From NCBI GenBank assembly GCA_036346375.1, contig JAYEVE010000217.1, forward strand, positions 51,580 to 115,579: a DNA stretch of 64,000 nt, in the 5' to 3' direction. The notes beneath the pieces are model-generated. The model saw only the letters and a list, made by a program, of their open reading frames with translations. It was not told the origin of the DNA and did not search any database. This DNA is from Guadua angustifolia (Eukaryota > Streptophyta > Magnoliopsida > Poales > Poaceae). The position numbers and the translations under genes were made by a program. Within the stretch, counting starts at the first letter, position 1. Each line of letters starts with the position of its first letter. This document shows positions 10,963 through 22,738 of the stretch, in pieces.

Positions 10963-13900
10963 ATGGATCGAGGTTGGATGAGTGAACCAAGGTTAAGTTC
11001 TTCTTATAAAAATGGAGTCACGCAATTCCTATCTTTTGCATTTCGTGATGTTCCAGATGGTGATAAGATCCTTTGTCCTTGTGTAAATTGTCGAAATAGA
11101 ATAACACAGAGTTATGATGGAGTTAAAACCCACCTGAGATGTGATGGTATTCTTCAAGGTTATACTAAGTGGGTCCACCATGGAGAGAAATATAATGCAC
11201 CATCATTTGCATTTGCTCCTGTATCAAATAACTCTAGCAATATTCCTATTTCTGTTGTCCCTAGGAGTACTGCTGTAGAAGGTGGCCATGGAAGATTGGA
11301 TGACATGCAAGGACTCCTAAAATCTGCATTTGTTATGCATGATGGCTATGAATCTCTTTCAAGTACTTCTGATGGTGAACAAGATGATGTTCATTTCGAA
11401 TTTGCCAATATGGAACATAGTATGGCTGAGGATGGGAATACTACATTTTCAGATGATCATTCAGGGAGGGAACAAGATATGTTTGCAAGCTTCTTGAATG
11501 ATGCAGACACGAAGCTATATCATGGATGTGAAAAATTTTCTAAGTTGTCATTCTTAATAACCTTGTACCACTTGAAATGCTTACATGGATGGACACAAGA
11601 ATCATTTACAGCACTACTTGGTGTGCTATCTGATGCACTTCCTCAAGAGGCAAAACTACCAATAAAAATTTATGAAGCAAAAAAAATTATCCGTGGTTTA
11701 GGGCTTGACTATAAGAAAATCCATAGTTGCCCTAAAGATTGCATGTTGTTTCGAGGTGATAGAGCTAACCAAGAGTCTTGTCATGTGTGTGGTACCTCTC
11801 GTTGGAAAATTGGCAAGAATGGCTCTCCAATTGAATCGAAAGGATACAAGAAACCAGGCAAGGTGTTGCGTTATTTCCCATTGATACCAAGGATCCAAAG
11901 GCTCTTTGCAACTAATAAAACTTCAGGTGACATGCACTGGCATGAGGAGGGCCGTACAAAAGATGGATTGCTACGACACCCTGCTGATGGAGAGGCTTGG
12001 AAAGATTTTGATGTTCGCTATCCTGAATTTTCTGCAGATGCCCGCAATGTACGCCTTGGTCTTGCAAGCGATGGATTTAACCCTTTCCGTAATTTGAGTT
12101 CAAAGCATAGTACTTGGCCAGTAATGCTTATTCCTTACAACCTACCACCTTGGATTTGCATGAAACAAACATCTTTAATTTTGTCAATGATCATTCCAGG
12201 ACCAGCTTCACCTGGGAATGATATAGATATATATTTGCAGCCACTTATTGATGAGCTCTTACAACTATGGGAGGGTGTGGAAACATATGATGCTTCTTCA
12301 CAGAAGAAATTTTCTCTCCGAGCAGCGCTATTATGGACTTTGAATGATTTTCCTGCATTAGCTTACCTATATGGTTGGAGCACAGGTGGTAAATATGCAT
12401 GTCCATCTTGTGCTGTGTTTACAAAATCATTTCGCCTAAAGAAGAGTGGTAAATTTTGTTATTTGGGTCATAAATCGACGGTTGCCATGGGGTCACATAT
12501 ATCGAAACCAGAAGAGTGAGTTTGATGGCACCGAAGAGAAGGAACTTGCACCTAAAACATTGAGTGGAAGTTCTGTTTTGAGAATGTTGCAGGATAGAGT
12601 ATTTGTGCTAGGTAAAAAGGTGGTCCTACCAAAGATTGGGAAAAAGAAAAAACATGTGAAAAACAGCAGTAAGGAAGAAGGGAACAACCAGGAACTCAAG
12701 CGTAAAAGAGAGACAGGCAAGAAGAAATCTAGTGAGAACCCAAATAAGTCTAAAAAGAAACCTGAGGATTGGTTGAAAAAGAGGTCAATATTCTTCATGC
12801 TACCGTATTGGGAGCACAACAAATTGAGGCACAATCTGGATGTAATGCATATAGAGAAAAATGTGTGTGATAATTTAATCGGAACACTGTTGGATATTAG
12901 TTCAAAAACAAAGGATGATCTTAATGCACGACTTGACTTGGTAGAAATTGGTATTCGACCTGAACTTCATCCTAGAGTAGATGATAAAGGAAAGAAAATA
13001 TTACCCCCTGCACCTTTTACTATGTCTAGAGAACAGAAGGAGACTCTTTGTTCAGTTATTCAGAACATTAGGACCCCTGATGGTTATGCATCAAATATTT
13101 CTAGGTGTGTCAACATGAAAGAATGTACACTGAGTGGACTAAAAAGTCATGATTATCATGTTTTACTAGAAGACATTCTTCCCATAGCATTTCGATCCTG
13201 TTACCCCAGCAAAGATGTCATGACAATAGTTATTGAATTGGCTAGATTCTTCAAGAAGTTGTGCTCCAAAGTTTTAGATGTCTTTGAGCTTGACAAACTT
13301 CAAGAGAGTATTGTGGTGACACTTTGTAATATGGAAAGAATTTTTGTTCCATCATTTTTTACTGTCATGGTGCATTTAATGGTACACTTGGTCGAAGAAG
13401 TTAAACTTGGTGGTCCAGTGCACTACCGTTGGATGTACCCTCTAGAGAGGTATGTAATATTGCTTTGCTCTGTTATATTGAATAATTCTTGGAAATAACA
13501 TTTTTTTCATAATTATGTTTAGATCATTTGTTCGCATAAAGGCACTTGTGCGAAATAGAGCTTATCCAGAAGGTTCAATTGCTGAAGGTTATCTTGCTAA
13601 AGAGTGCCTGACCTTTTGTTCAAGATTTCTAGAAGGAACTACACGTTTTACAACACCGGCTAGAAACCCTGACCCTTCAGACAATATAAAGGACTTGTAC
13701 ATGTTTGGAAGTGCTGGTGAACCAATTGGCAAGGCCATCACCATTGGTCGGTTTGACAACCAGCTTCTTATGCAGGCACATCGCTATGTTTTGCGACACT
13801 GTGATGAACTTGAAGATTTTCAGAAGTGTGTCACATAAGCATATTCTACGTATTTATTTTTCATAGATTGAAAAATTGAAATTATATAATGTATCTGATT

Positions 13901-14598
13901 GTTGCAGAGAATTCGTGGATGAAGAAAAAAGAAAACTGCATCAATCAACTAACTTGACACATTCTGACGTCAACAGGTTGATCAATAGAGGCTTTGCGGA
14001 TTGGTTGGAACAGAAGGTACAATTATACAACCGTCTATATTTGTATCATATGAATTTACTGATACATCAAAAATGTAATGGTACTCTTATCCAGGTTTTA
14101 CAAAGTGATAGAGCAGACATAAATGGAAAGATTAGAGCATTGGCGGCTAAACCAAACAAATGTGTTGTGCGCTACAGTGGCTATATTATTAGTGGTTTCA
14201 GGTTCCACACTATGAGTCGTGAGGCTAGCCGCACCACGCAAAATAGTGGTGTAGTGAACATTGCGGATGACGGTGTTAATTATTATGGCCGATTATCTGA
14301 TATCATCGAACTGTCATACAGAAATTTCAAGGTGGTGCTCTTCAAATGTGATTGGTATGATGTCTACCATAGAGCTGGTATAAAAAAAGATGAGTTTGGA
14401 TTCACCCTTGTGAACTTTTCTCGGAAAATACACACCGGCGAGAAATTAGATCATGATCCATTTGTCTTTTCATCCCAAGTGGAACAAGTTTTTTATGTTG
14501 AAGATCCAAAAACTGAAGGATGGCATGTGGTAACAAGATTCAGGCCACGAGATCTTTTTGATATGGGTGTGGAACAGCCATCAGATGAAACAAATTAG
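10963..14598 (+). CDS. TNPD/TNP2-like CACTA transposase, one apparent frameshift
   Basis: Catalytic transposase of the element. Exons: 10963-13449, 13523-13825, 13908-14016, 14095-14598, joined at GT-AG sites in consistent phase; about 1133 residues, normal for the family. Domains in order: N-terminal transposase-associated zinc-finger-like region (PF13963 type, CPCVNCRN then HLRCDGI, residues about 5-75), Transposase_21 (PF02992 type, LASDGFNPF, PGNDIDIYLQPLIDEL), DUF4218 type (HNLDVMHIEKNVCDNL to YRWMYPLER), and DUF4216 type (VLFKCDWYDV) at the C-terminus. Near 12472-12476 the reading frame must skip one base: upstream frame ends ...YLGHK, downstream continues RRLPWGHIYRNQKSEFDG. Without the skip translation stops at 12519. 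Start at ATG 10963 follows a splice acceptor (10948), so the leader is probably spliced. The frameshift may be a real lesion or a sequence error. Confidence 0.9.
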
Positions 14599-15004
14599 AC
14601 CAGTTACTTCTAGGCAGCTAGCAGGAAGTTTCTTTTTATTTTTCTTGGACCAGCATGCGGCTGTTAAAGCTTGAAGCTGTTTTTCCTTTAAGACTCTGAT
14701 TTTTGTTTTTATGCATGTGTTTAACGATGCATAAGTATATGGAATTTTCATTTTGAATAAATGATAATATCATTTTCTTTGTAGATATATATTTGAATGA
14801 ACAATCATGTTATTGATTAAGTATATTAATATAATTCATGACGCACATGCGCTCACTTAAAAAATGTATTTCACCTATGCTATATATGGACATTTTCATA
14901 TGCCAAAGTTTAAACTGGTCGATTAAAATTCCAAAAATGGACTTTTTCCTATTTTAAAAGGGTTCAAACAATAAAAAATTTGCCACAACACTGTTGTTGC
15001 CTGC

Positions 15005-15578
15005 CATCCCATACCACAGACTGAATTCCAAATGCTAAACTTTGTGGCATGTTAGTAGTGCAAATGAGAGTTCTCCGTGAAATTTTTAGCTCAATTCGAC
15101 AGCAAATGCGTACTAGCTTGAATTGCCAGATAGTGTCGCACGATGAAAGCAAAAGTGTACATGCTGACTTCTAATGTGCGATTGATGTTCCGTGGTTTTC
15201 ATTTTTATGTTAGCAAGATCATAATGCTACCACAAGATTTTCAAAACAACATTGCAAGGTGTAGGCACTTTGCAAATATTTTATACGTCTCGCAAATATT
15301 TAATACGTCTCACAATTCATCTCTACAGATGAAACATATTCTAAGACATACAAGATGCGTCCCTATGCATGAGACATATTCTAAGACGTCTCAATATACG
15401 TCCCTACAAATGAGATGTATTTAAAATGTCTCAAGTTTCGTCTCTATGGGATTTAATCATGTGACGACTTTAATAGTGTCTCAAAACACGTCTTTATTTC
15501 ATATCTAGTTCTGATTATAGAGACGAATTTTAAAGTGTTTTAAGCAAAACGTCCCCACGTGCCTATTTTGTTGTAGTG
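15005..15578. repeat. 3' subterminal region and terminal inverted repeat of the CACTA element
   Basis: Starts with a third copy of the central spacer unit (15005-15175), then from about 15280 a run of CGTCTC / AGACGT words (for example ATACGTCTCGCAAATATTT followed by a close variant), ending TGTTGTAGTG. Mirrors the AGAGACG-rich 5' end. Confidence 0.75.
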
Positions 15579-16685
15579 TCCACTTGGAGTTTTTATGATA
15601 TCCAATCATCTTCTCTCTAGGATCGAGTCTCCTCCTTGTTCATCAACTCATGATGAACTTCCTCTTCTCTTCTCTTCACTTCGGAATCTCCTCTTGAAGC
15701 TCATCAACATATGATGACTTCTTCCTGATTCTTTATTATCGTTGGACTTAACCTACTTTCACAACTCAATGAAAATATTAGTCCAACAAACACGATTATC
15801 TCAATCATCTATTGCACTCTATTAACACATAATGGATGCCTCTAAGATCGATTGAGCACAATCCAAATCAATTTGAATGATATAGATGTCTCTTGAGTAT
15901 TTCGATGCAACTAATGCTTCAATATACTCAAGAACTATCCATTTGTCCCTAATTAATCAAGGAGCGCCATCAACATATGATGAAGTGTTCTTTAATGATT
16001 AATAAAATAAATGAACTCAATTTAAATGTTCATTTAAATTGATATGAGTATATATTAACTACACAAGTTTTTATATACTCATTTCGATGATTTCAAGTAA
16101 TGATCCAGAAATATTTGAGTAGAATGGAAAGGGATCAATACCTATTTAGACCATCAACCATAGAATAAACTCTACATAGATATGTGCATACATATAATTG
16201 GATTGGAAACAATATGCACATATTCAATTTGATTGCATTGGAGTTTATCCTATATTACCATGAGTGTACTACAACTATGCAAGTTAAATATATACTCAAG
16301 GTTTTGTTTCAAAGTATTGATCCTATATATTATTTGGCAAAAAGATATGGATCAATATTATTGAAACATCAAGTTAAATTGTGAACTCCCCCTAGATGTG
16401 TGCATTCATATATAGAGAGAGAGAGTTGAAATATTAATGCACATCTTTGAGTGTATAAGCAATGGAAGAATTCATCCTTTAACTTGAATCCTAAATATGT
16501 ATTAAGATAATAAAGTGAATACAAGTGCATGCCTTTAGTTTTCCATTTTTCATCCAAATTTGAGACTAGCAATAAGCTCAATAAATATATTAGTTTCATT
16601 AAAGATTATATTTGTCATTAAACAATGATTAAACATTGATCAAAAACCAATCACCAAAACCAATAAAGCTTGAACTTACAACAAC

Positions 16686-16834
16686 TACAGTCGGCATTGC
16701 CACAGCAGTAGTAAGTGTGGTAGACGCTGCCGAGGTAGACGACCTCCTCATTGTTCCTCTCTCTGATTCTTTGATGACATATGTCGTCATTCTAGGTCTG
16801 GAGCTCCAATTAAGTTCTGCCTGCAGAGCTATTC
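16686..16834. other. 149-bp remnant of the pre-insertion host DNA
   Basis: Lies between the TSD of the copia-type solo LTR (ACAAC, 16681-16685) and the TSD of the Tekay-like solo LTR (ATTCT, 16835-16839). Logically continuous with 1-1076 on one side and 34742 onward on the other. On the minus strand the stop codon of the GRF-like exon described at 34742-35109 falls just inside it. Confidence 0.6.
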
Positions 16835-18107
16835 ATTCTTGTAAGGACCCGAATTCACCAATTCGAATCCACTGTGTTTTACCGCACTAGTCCCAGGATC
16901 AATCGCTAGTGCACACAGCTTAACATTGGTAAGCATCATATCATACACAACGATAAGAATAATAAGACTTTATTTATTGAATATAACTAGTGTATGATCT
17001 TAGGATCACTTACAATATTCAGCCTCACAAGGCAATAATAAGACCAATGAGACAAATGCGCGGAAAGACAAGAGAAGACGTAGATGTCCCATCAAGACAT
17101 CACAAAGCGATCGACAAGAATTGGCCTAGTGACACGCGCCCACCGAAAGTCCTCCTCCAATAACGGATTTATGATTCCTCCATCGTTGTTGGTTGTTAAG
17201 CAAGGGTGAGTACACCAACACGTACTCAACAAGTTGTGCACAAAATGCAATTCTATCATAGCTATATGCAGGCTTATTCCAAAGGAAAGGTTAAGGGTTC
17301 ATTTGCAATAAAGCAGCATTTAAGAACACATACAATACATAGATTGAAAAGACAGTAAAACAAATAATAACAAGTAAATAGATTCAGTGATCCTCAAATA
17401 AACCCAAGTTTTCCATCCTAAATCAAGTTCCATTATCCACATGGCATCCTGTCATCCCTTCCAGTTGTTCATTTTAATTAACTACCCCTTGATTGTAATC
17501 CCCGAGCATTGCTCAATACCGTGAGCACGGCTATCCGAATAGTTTGTACACTCTACAGAGGTTATGCACTTTACCCACATGATACAACCATGCACCACAC
17601 AGGTGAACGATTATAACAAAGCCTTTACAATGCATCCTCTTAACCCAGTGCTACCCGCTAAGGTTTCAACACTGAAGGGTTACACCACCACAACAGGGCC
17701 CCCCTCTTGCGCCATGTGAGCCACCCCCAAGCATGGACTGGTTACCACCACCGGGTCTCACGCCACCACGATAGCACTCAAGTTAAGCATTTGCAAATTA
17801 GTCAGCTAGGCTGCCCCATAACAGACATGTGGTTGCATGATAGACTCAGGTCAAAGGCTCGCAAGGTTAAGTCCTTAGGATTGATTAAAGCAAGACATAC
17901 ACATACCCTCAGCTCCTCTGAGCCCACCCTGGCACACTTACCCCTTCCACTTGCTTCAATCTTAAAGTGATTACCGCCCGGTTGATTACCAAGCACCACG
18001 TGCTACTCACAAATCAACATCGTTGTGTGACCTCCCCGCCACGACAACTCAATCTCTTCGTGTGACCACACATGACACACAAATTAACATCATTGTTCCA
18101 TATTTCA

Positions 18108-21100
18108 TGTAACATCCTGAAAATTCAATAAAATGAAAATGAATATTTTAAATTTGAAAATATTTATTTCTAAGTTTCTTGGCATTATTGAATTTTATTT
18201 GGATCCCCTTTGGAGTTTTGCATTGCATGAGAAATTCAATAAATGGAAAATAAAGAAGGAAAAATAGAAAAAGGCAAGAATACAAAAAAAATAAAAGTTT
18301 AGAAAATTGCCACGAGAACCCCGATCATTCAATTAAATTATTTTAGCTACCAATTGAGATTTTATGCATAAAATAATGAAGAAGAAAAGGAAAAGATAAC
18401 TTTTAAAATCCAAATAATGCATTGTTAGAATTCACATAAAATAATGGAATCACAAATGGAGTTGAAAATTTTATAGAAGCATCCTGAGATCAAATCCTTT
18501 TGAAAAACAAAATATCAAAAATAATATGCTTCAATTGATCTCAATCAAAAATTAGAATTCAAAACCGGAAATTGGTTAGTCACCGACGTGTGGGCCAATC
18601 CGTTCCGTCCCGTTCCGTTGGCACATTGGAGAAGTTGCAGTCACTGACAATGGCCCCGGAGCCTGCTGCCGAACGCACCGTCCTCGATCCCGTTCGCTCC
18701 ACCTTCAACCTCCGTTCGTTCCTTCGCGAATTCTCTCGAAGCTTGAGTGCCGACTACTGGCCGATGGTCGCCCAAGGCCCCAAAGATGCTCGAGACCACT
18801 ACAAGCCATCCCGAGGCAAGGCTTCCATTCCCCCTCATCCTCTTCACTTTCCTCAAGCCAAAGCAGAAACTCCATTGCCGATTCGCCATTTCAGCGACTT
18901 TGGAGCTCGGCTCAATTCGACAGCCAATAGACTCAACCAATCTCCAATTCATTGAGCGAGAGCATCACTAGCGATCGTGAACCAAACCCTCAACTATTTC
19001 TCGAGTTGTTCATGTGAAATTGTGCCGCCACCGTGCGCCTCTTCTTCCCCAAGTCAGGCCGCCGTGGGCTGAGCTCCTCCGGCCTTCCCCTTCCAGGTAA
19101 ACCCCGAAAATGGAAGCTCTAGTACCTAGTGATGCTTGCAAGGCCACCGATTTCAACCCTAACGCCTTGTCTTCTTCCTCCACGAGCCGCCATTGAGCTG
19201 CGCTTAAGCTCATTGCTTGGCATGCATCTGCTCCTTCTCCCACGAATCAACTCCCCCACCGAGTGCGCCACGCCGAGAGGAATCTCCCCATGCCGTCGCT
19301 TCGCCGGAAAGATCGCCGGAGAGCCGCCGCCGTCCAGCCCTAGCCGAGCCCCTGTTCTTCTTCCTCTGCCGATCGGGCCCTCCTTGTCAGCTGCGTGAGA
19401 AGAAGCCCAGTGTCTGGGTAAAAGGCGTATTCTCTGATACAAAGCGCATTTTTATTTCTTAGCCATTTTTCAACTAGCTGATAATTGATCTTTGAATATC
19501 TTTTGAAATATTAATCCAGTTTCAATGCAACAAATTTCTATATTCATTTAAAATACAGAAGAATCTAAATATGTAAAAATATTTAGTTTTTGAAGTATAG
19601 GATTATTATTTAATTTAAACCTTGATTATGGTGCTAATATGGTTGTTAATGAGAATTTGTGAATAATCAAGAATGAAATGATGAAATCAGTATTCATAGG
19701 ATTTTAGGATTAGGATGTATTCAAATATACAAATACACTTAATATTTGAACTAAGTCTAATTTATTTGCTTAGCAACCATTAGTAAGGCTTAATAGGGCC
19801 ATTAATAGAAATGAGTGTATAATAGTTCATAAAATCATATAAGAAATGATTATGTGCTTCTGGGATTGTAATGAACCTACTCATGCAAAAAGTATTTAAT
19901 CTTAGAACCAAGTTTAACATAATTGCTTCATAATCCTTAATCAACCTGTTATGGCCATTAGCAAAATAATAGCATGATAGCTCATAAGGTGGTAATGTAA
20001 GTTGTATTAGATTCCTAAAACAAAGAAGAGCCCATGTGTGCATAAATACTTAGAATCAAGCTCAATTTGCATTCTCTTGATGAAAAGAAATGTAAATTAT
20101 AACGATAGATAATTAGATAACCTATTGCAGTTAAAGTGAAAATAATGCTAAACCAAGTTTAAAACATTTCTAAGATGTTATTCTGTTAATACCTGAAAAA
20201 TGAATCAAGAATCATGTATAGGTTATTTGGAAATTAAGATTTAAAGTTGGCCGATTTAAGGTTTCAAATATGGTCATTTACGCTATTTCAGTAATAGATA
20301 AAATAACTCATCCAAATGCCAAAATCAGTAAAATCAGTTTAGTAACACAGTACAAAGTTTATACTATCATGATCTGTAAAAAGAATCTTATTCCATTCAG
20401 GTTTGCATATTAATCCTGTTAGTTCAAAACCCTTAAGCGTTATCCTCGCACTTCATATTTTTGGCCGATTCCGAATACCGTCAATTTAGCAATGCCACTT
20501 AAGCCTTTTCGGCAATGATTATAATATATCAGCTAAAGCCTAAAATTTATGGAATCAGCTTAGGATTGTTATACAAAGTATAAATCACCTTATTATGAAG
20601 AAATAACCATATTTCATCATGTTTTGCATACAAATCTTAATAGCTGAACAACCCTAAGTAATCACATTGCTTTCGGCCTTAATGCGAATGAATAAACTTT
20701 AGGTAATAATGAAGGAATCCGTAGTTAAGTTATTTTTATCACCAGAACCTTCTCAAATATGATGGAAATGTTATCAGTAGCCTAAATCGGTAGATCTAAC
20801 TTGTATAAAGCTAATTCTAAGCAAAGTCAATTAAAGATGAATAACAAATCATTGAAAGCTTGCATCTAATGATCAATATAATCAATCTTTGCATCTTGAA
20901 CTCGTAAAACAAGATTAATGAATTCATAAAAGAGCAATCCCTGTTTCTTGTAAAGAGTTTATTTGCTTTGCTATCTATCTCTTTCGCTCTTATTGAAGTT
21001 AGTGTTTTTGCTGTATTTTCCGTTGATCGGCGCGTAGAACCCGACATCTCTATTCCGTCGTCGTCGCCTTCGTCAGTCGTAATCCTCGTCTTCGTCGTAA

Positions 21101-22722
21101 TCAGTAATTAAGCAAGGCAAGCATCCTTTGACCATATTGATCCCAGTATTTTATATTCCTTTTGTGCATCAAAATGTTTTATGCATGCGTTTATTTTACG
21201 TAAATTGCTATCTTGTGGTTTTGGTAGTTATACCTGTTGTCTCGTGATCCTCCTTTGATGATTATGAATGTGTGAACCTTGATAACCACAGAATAGGACT
21301 AGACATTACTTAATGTCATCATGGGTATATGCGTTTATTTTATTCATGCTTAGCCATGCTTTAGAATCAAAATAGCTGATGATCAATTCAATAATTGTTT
21401 CCTGAAAACATTGAAAATGTCTCTGTTGGTGGTGGGTACTTTGACTAAAAACCCAAAATGAAACTATGCTTTGACGCGGGCGATTATTGGCAATAGCCGA
21501 TTGTGCAGAAGTAATTGCACGTAGTGTAGGGTGAAGTGTCGCCCGTGTCACAATTAAGGACCGAGCAATGGGACGCTATTGATCCGAGATTTCCGTGCAA
21601 CCACAAGGGTGAGGACGGGTTAGCCATAGCTTGTTATGTATTTAGACTTGGCTTTGATCATTGGTAGGCGGGAGCTTGCACAGGATTCCAGTCAGGTCTA
21701 TCTGACGGGGTTTCTACTTGCTAATGTAACGGTGTACGCCTGCCGTGGTTAGAAACGTTGTGTTGGGTGTGTGAAAGTGGATCCACGGCTTGGGTGTGTG
21801 TTTCTAATTTCACGGCGGGGGATGAACGTCCCGGGCTGGGTCAAAGCCATGTCTAAGTATTGTAACGACTATGTATGATCTTTGGCGAAGCATCTTTGTT
21901 CTATTGAGGCGTGTGTCGAAATGTACTGCAAAAGGTTGATCATTCCTTGTGGGTAATGTTGTACACCTCTGCAGAGTTTAAATCTAATTAATTAGCGCTC
22001 ATGATCATGAGCACTTCGGTGAAGTCATTCCAATGTTAGCTTTGATTTTCAAAAGGGTTATTTTACAAGTTAGCTTACCCCACGATGACCCAATGCTATA
22101 CCTGTGTGGGCAAGTATTGGAATCATTTGTTGTGTTCGTGTGGACAAAGAACTGGATATATGCCATGCGATGGCAAGGATCGATCCGAACTCACGTCATG
22201 GAGGACGGTGAGTGTTATTTATGCTTTACTTATTTGCTATCAATTAATCTTGCTCTTTTAAATTCCGATTGCAAATAACTTGGTTTCCAAATTCAAATTC
22301 GCTTTATGCAAATTAACTGTGATAGCCTCCTTTGAAATGGCCTGCATGTATTGTAGGTTTTTGCTCAAGTCTTGCTGAGTATGTAAAATACTCACCCTTG
22401 CCTAATTATATTGTAGGTGGTCGAGTTAGCGTAGCTTCGAGGTTGTCCATCGTAAGTTGCGGGTTTTTCTCTGTCATGTTCTATCTGAAGTTTATGCCTG
22501 GTCAGTTGCCTGCGGGATTGGATGGGTAAACCACAAGGCTTGCTTCTTTTGCTGCTATATTTCTCTGAGTTGTAATATTATTTGTATAATCGTTTCCGCT
22601 TAATTATTAAAATGTATGGTCGTGATTTCCAATTGTTGTAAACATGTGAGTGCTAGCTACTGATCCAGGGAATAGCACAGTAGTCACATGGAGGTTCCTG
22701 TTCATCCGAACGGGGTCTCACA
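18108..22722 (+). repeat. 5' LTR of the LARD-like element (4615 bp)
   Basis: Begins TGTAACATCCTGAAAATTC and ends AACGGGGTCTCACA. AT-rich parts (about 19440-21660) are almost identical to the 3' LTR, while GC-rich parts (about 18640-18960, 19150-19350 and 21670-21900) differ by clustered small indels. Short open frames inside are not conserved between the two LTRs and are not treated as genes. Confidence 0.92.
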
Positions 22723-22726
22723 GAGT

Positions 22727-22738
22727 TGGTATCAGAGC
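22727..22738 (+). other. Primer-binding site, initiator tRNA-Met
   Basis: TGGTATCAGAGC, the standard complement of the 3' end of plant initiator tRNA-Met, four bases after the end of the 5' LTR. It would prime minus-strand DNA synthesis. Confidence 0.9.

Larger units (their letters stand above)
3329..15578. mobile_element. CACTA (En/Spm-type) DNA transposon, 12,250 bp
   Basis: The element starts CACTACAACA (3329) and ends TGTTGTAGTG (15578), giving a perfect 10-bp terminal inverted repeat. Each side is flanked by the 3-bp duplication TCC (3326-3328 and 15579-15581), as known for CACTA elements. Subterminal DNA at both ends is packed with AGAGACG / CGTCTC words. Inside are a TNPA-like gene on the minus strand (4432-7802) and a TNPD/TNP2 transposase on the plus strand (10963-14598), separated by a large inverted repeat. 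Intact ends and TSD suggest fairly recent insertion into the surrounding solo LTR; autonomy is doubtful because of a frameshift in the transposase. Confidence 0.95.
1077..16680 (-). mobile_element. Copia-type (SIRE/Maximus-like) solo LTR, 3351 bp without its nested CACTA element
   Basis: On the plus strand the unit begins TGTAAGATCG and ends CTTGAACTTACA (TG...CA). It is flanked by identical 5-bp duplications ACAAC at 1072-1076 and 16681-16685. Removing the CACTA insertion (3329-15578 plus one TCC) leaves 3351 bp with no internal domain, so this is a solo LTR. Read on the minus strand, the end of the LTR contains the CCCCCCCTCTAGTC tract typical of copia SIRE/Maximus LTRs, and a TATA-like TTATAAAAGG lies near 1880-1890, so the LTR is on the minus strand. 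It shares long stretches (about 1100-1650 and 3200-3260) with the LTR at 35174-36643. Family assignment is from motif recall; boundaries come directly from the TSD. Confidence 0.8.

Noticed and set aside
14017..14094. Reading the 78-base segment as coding in the transposase
   Set aside because: It stays open but has clear GT...AG ends and breaks the family alignment between DWLEQK and VLQSDRA; treated as an intron.
18572..18955. 127-codon frame in the 5' LTR, with a counterpart at 28722-29105
   Set aside because: The two LTR copies give different proteins after the first ~20 residues because of indels, and the frame has no recognisable domain. Treated as chance frames in GC-rich DNA.
19119..19462. 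Overlapping GC-rich frames on both strands in the LTR
   Set aside because: Present on both strands in low-stop GC-rich sequence, not conserved between LTRs; no gene features.
22727..22738. tRNA-like match
   Set aside because: Only the 12-base primer-binding complement of initiator tRNA-Met; no cloverleaf around it.
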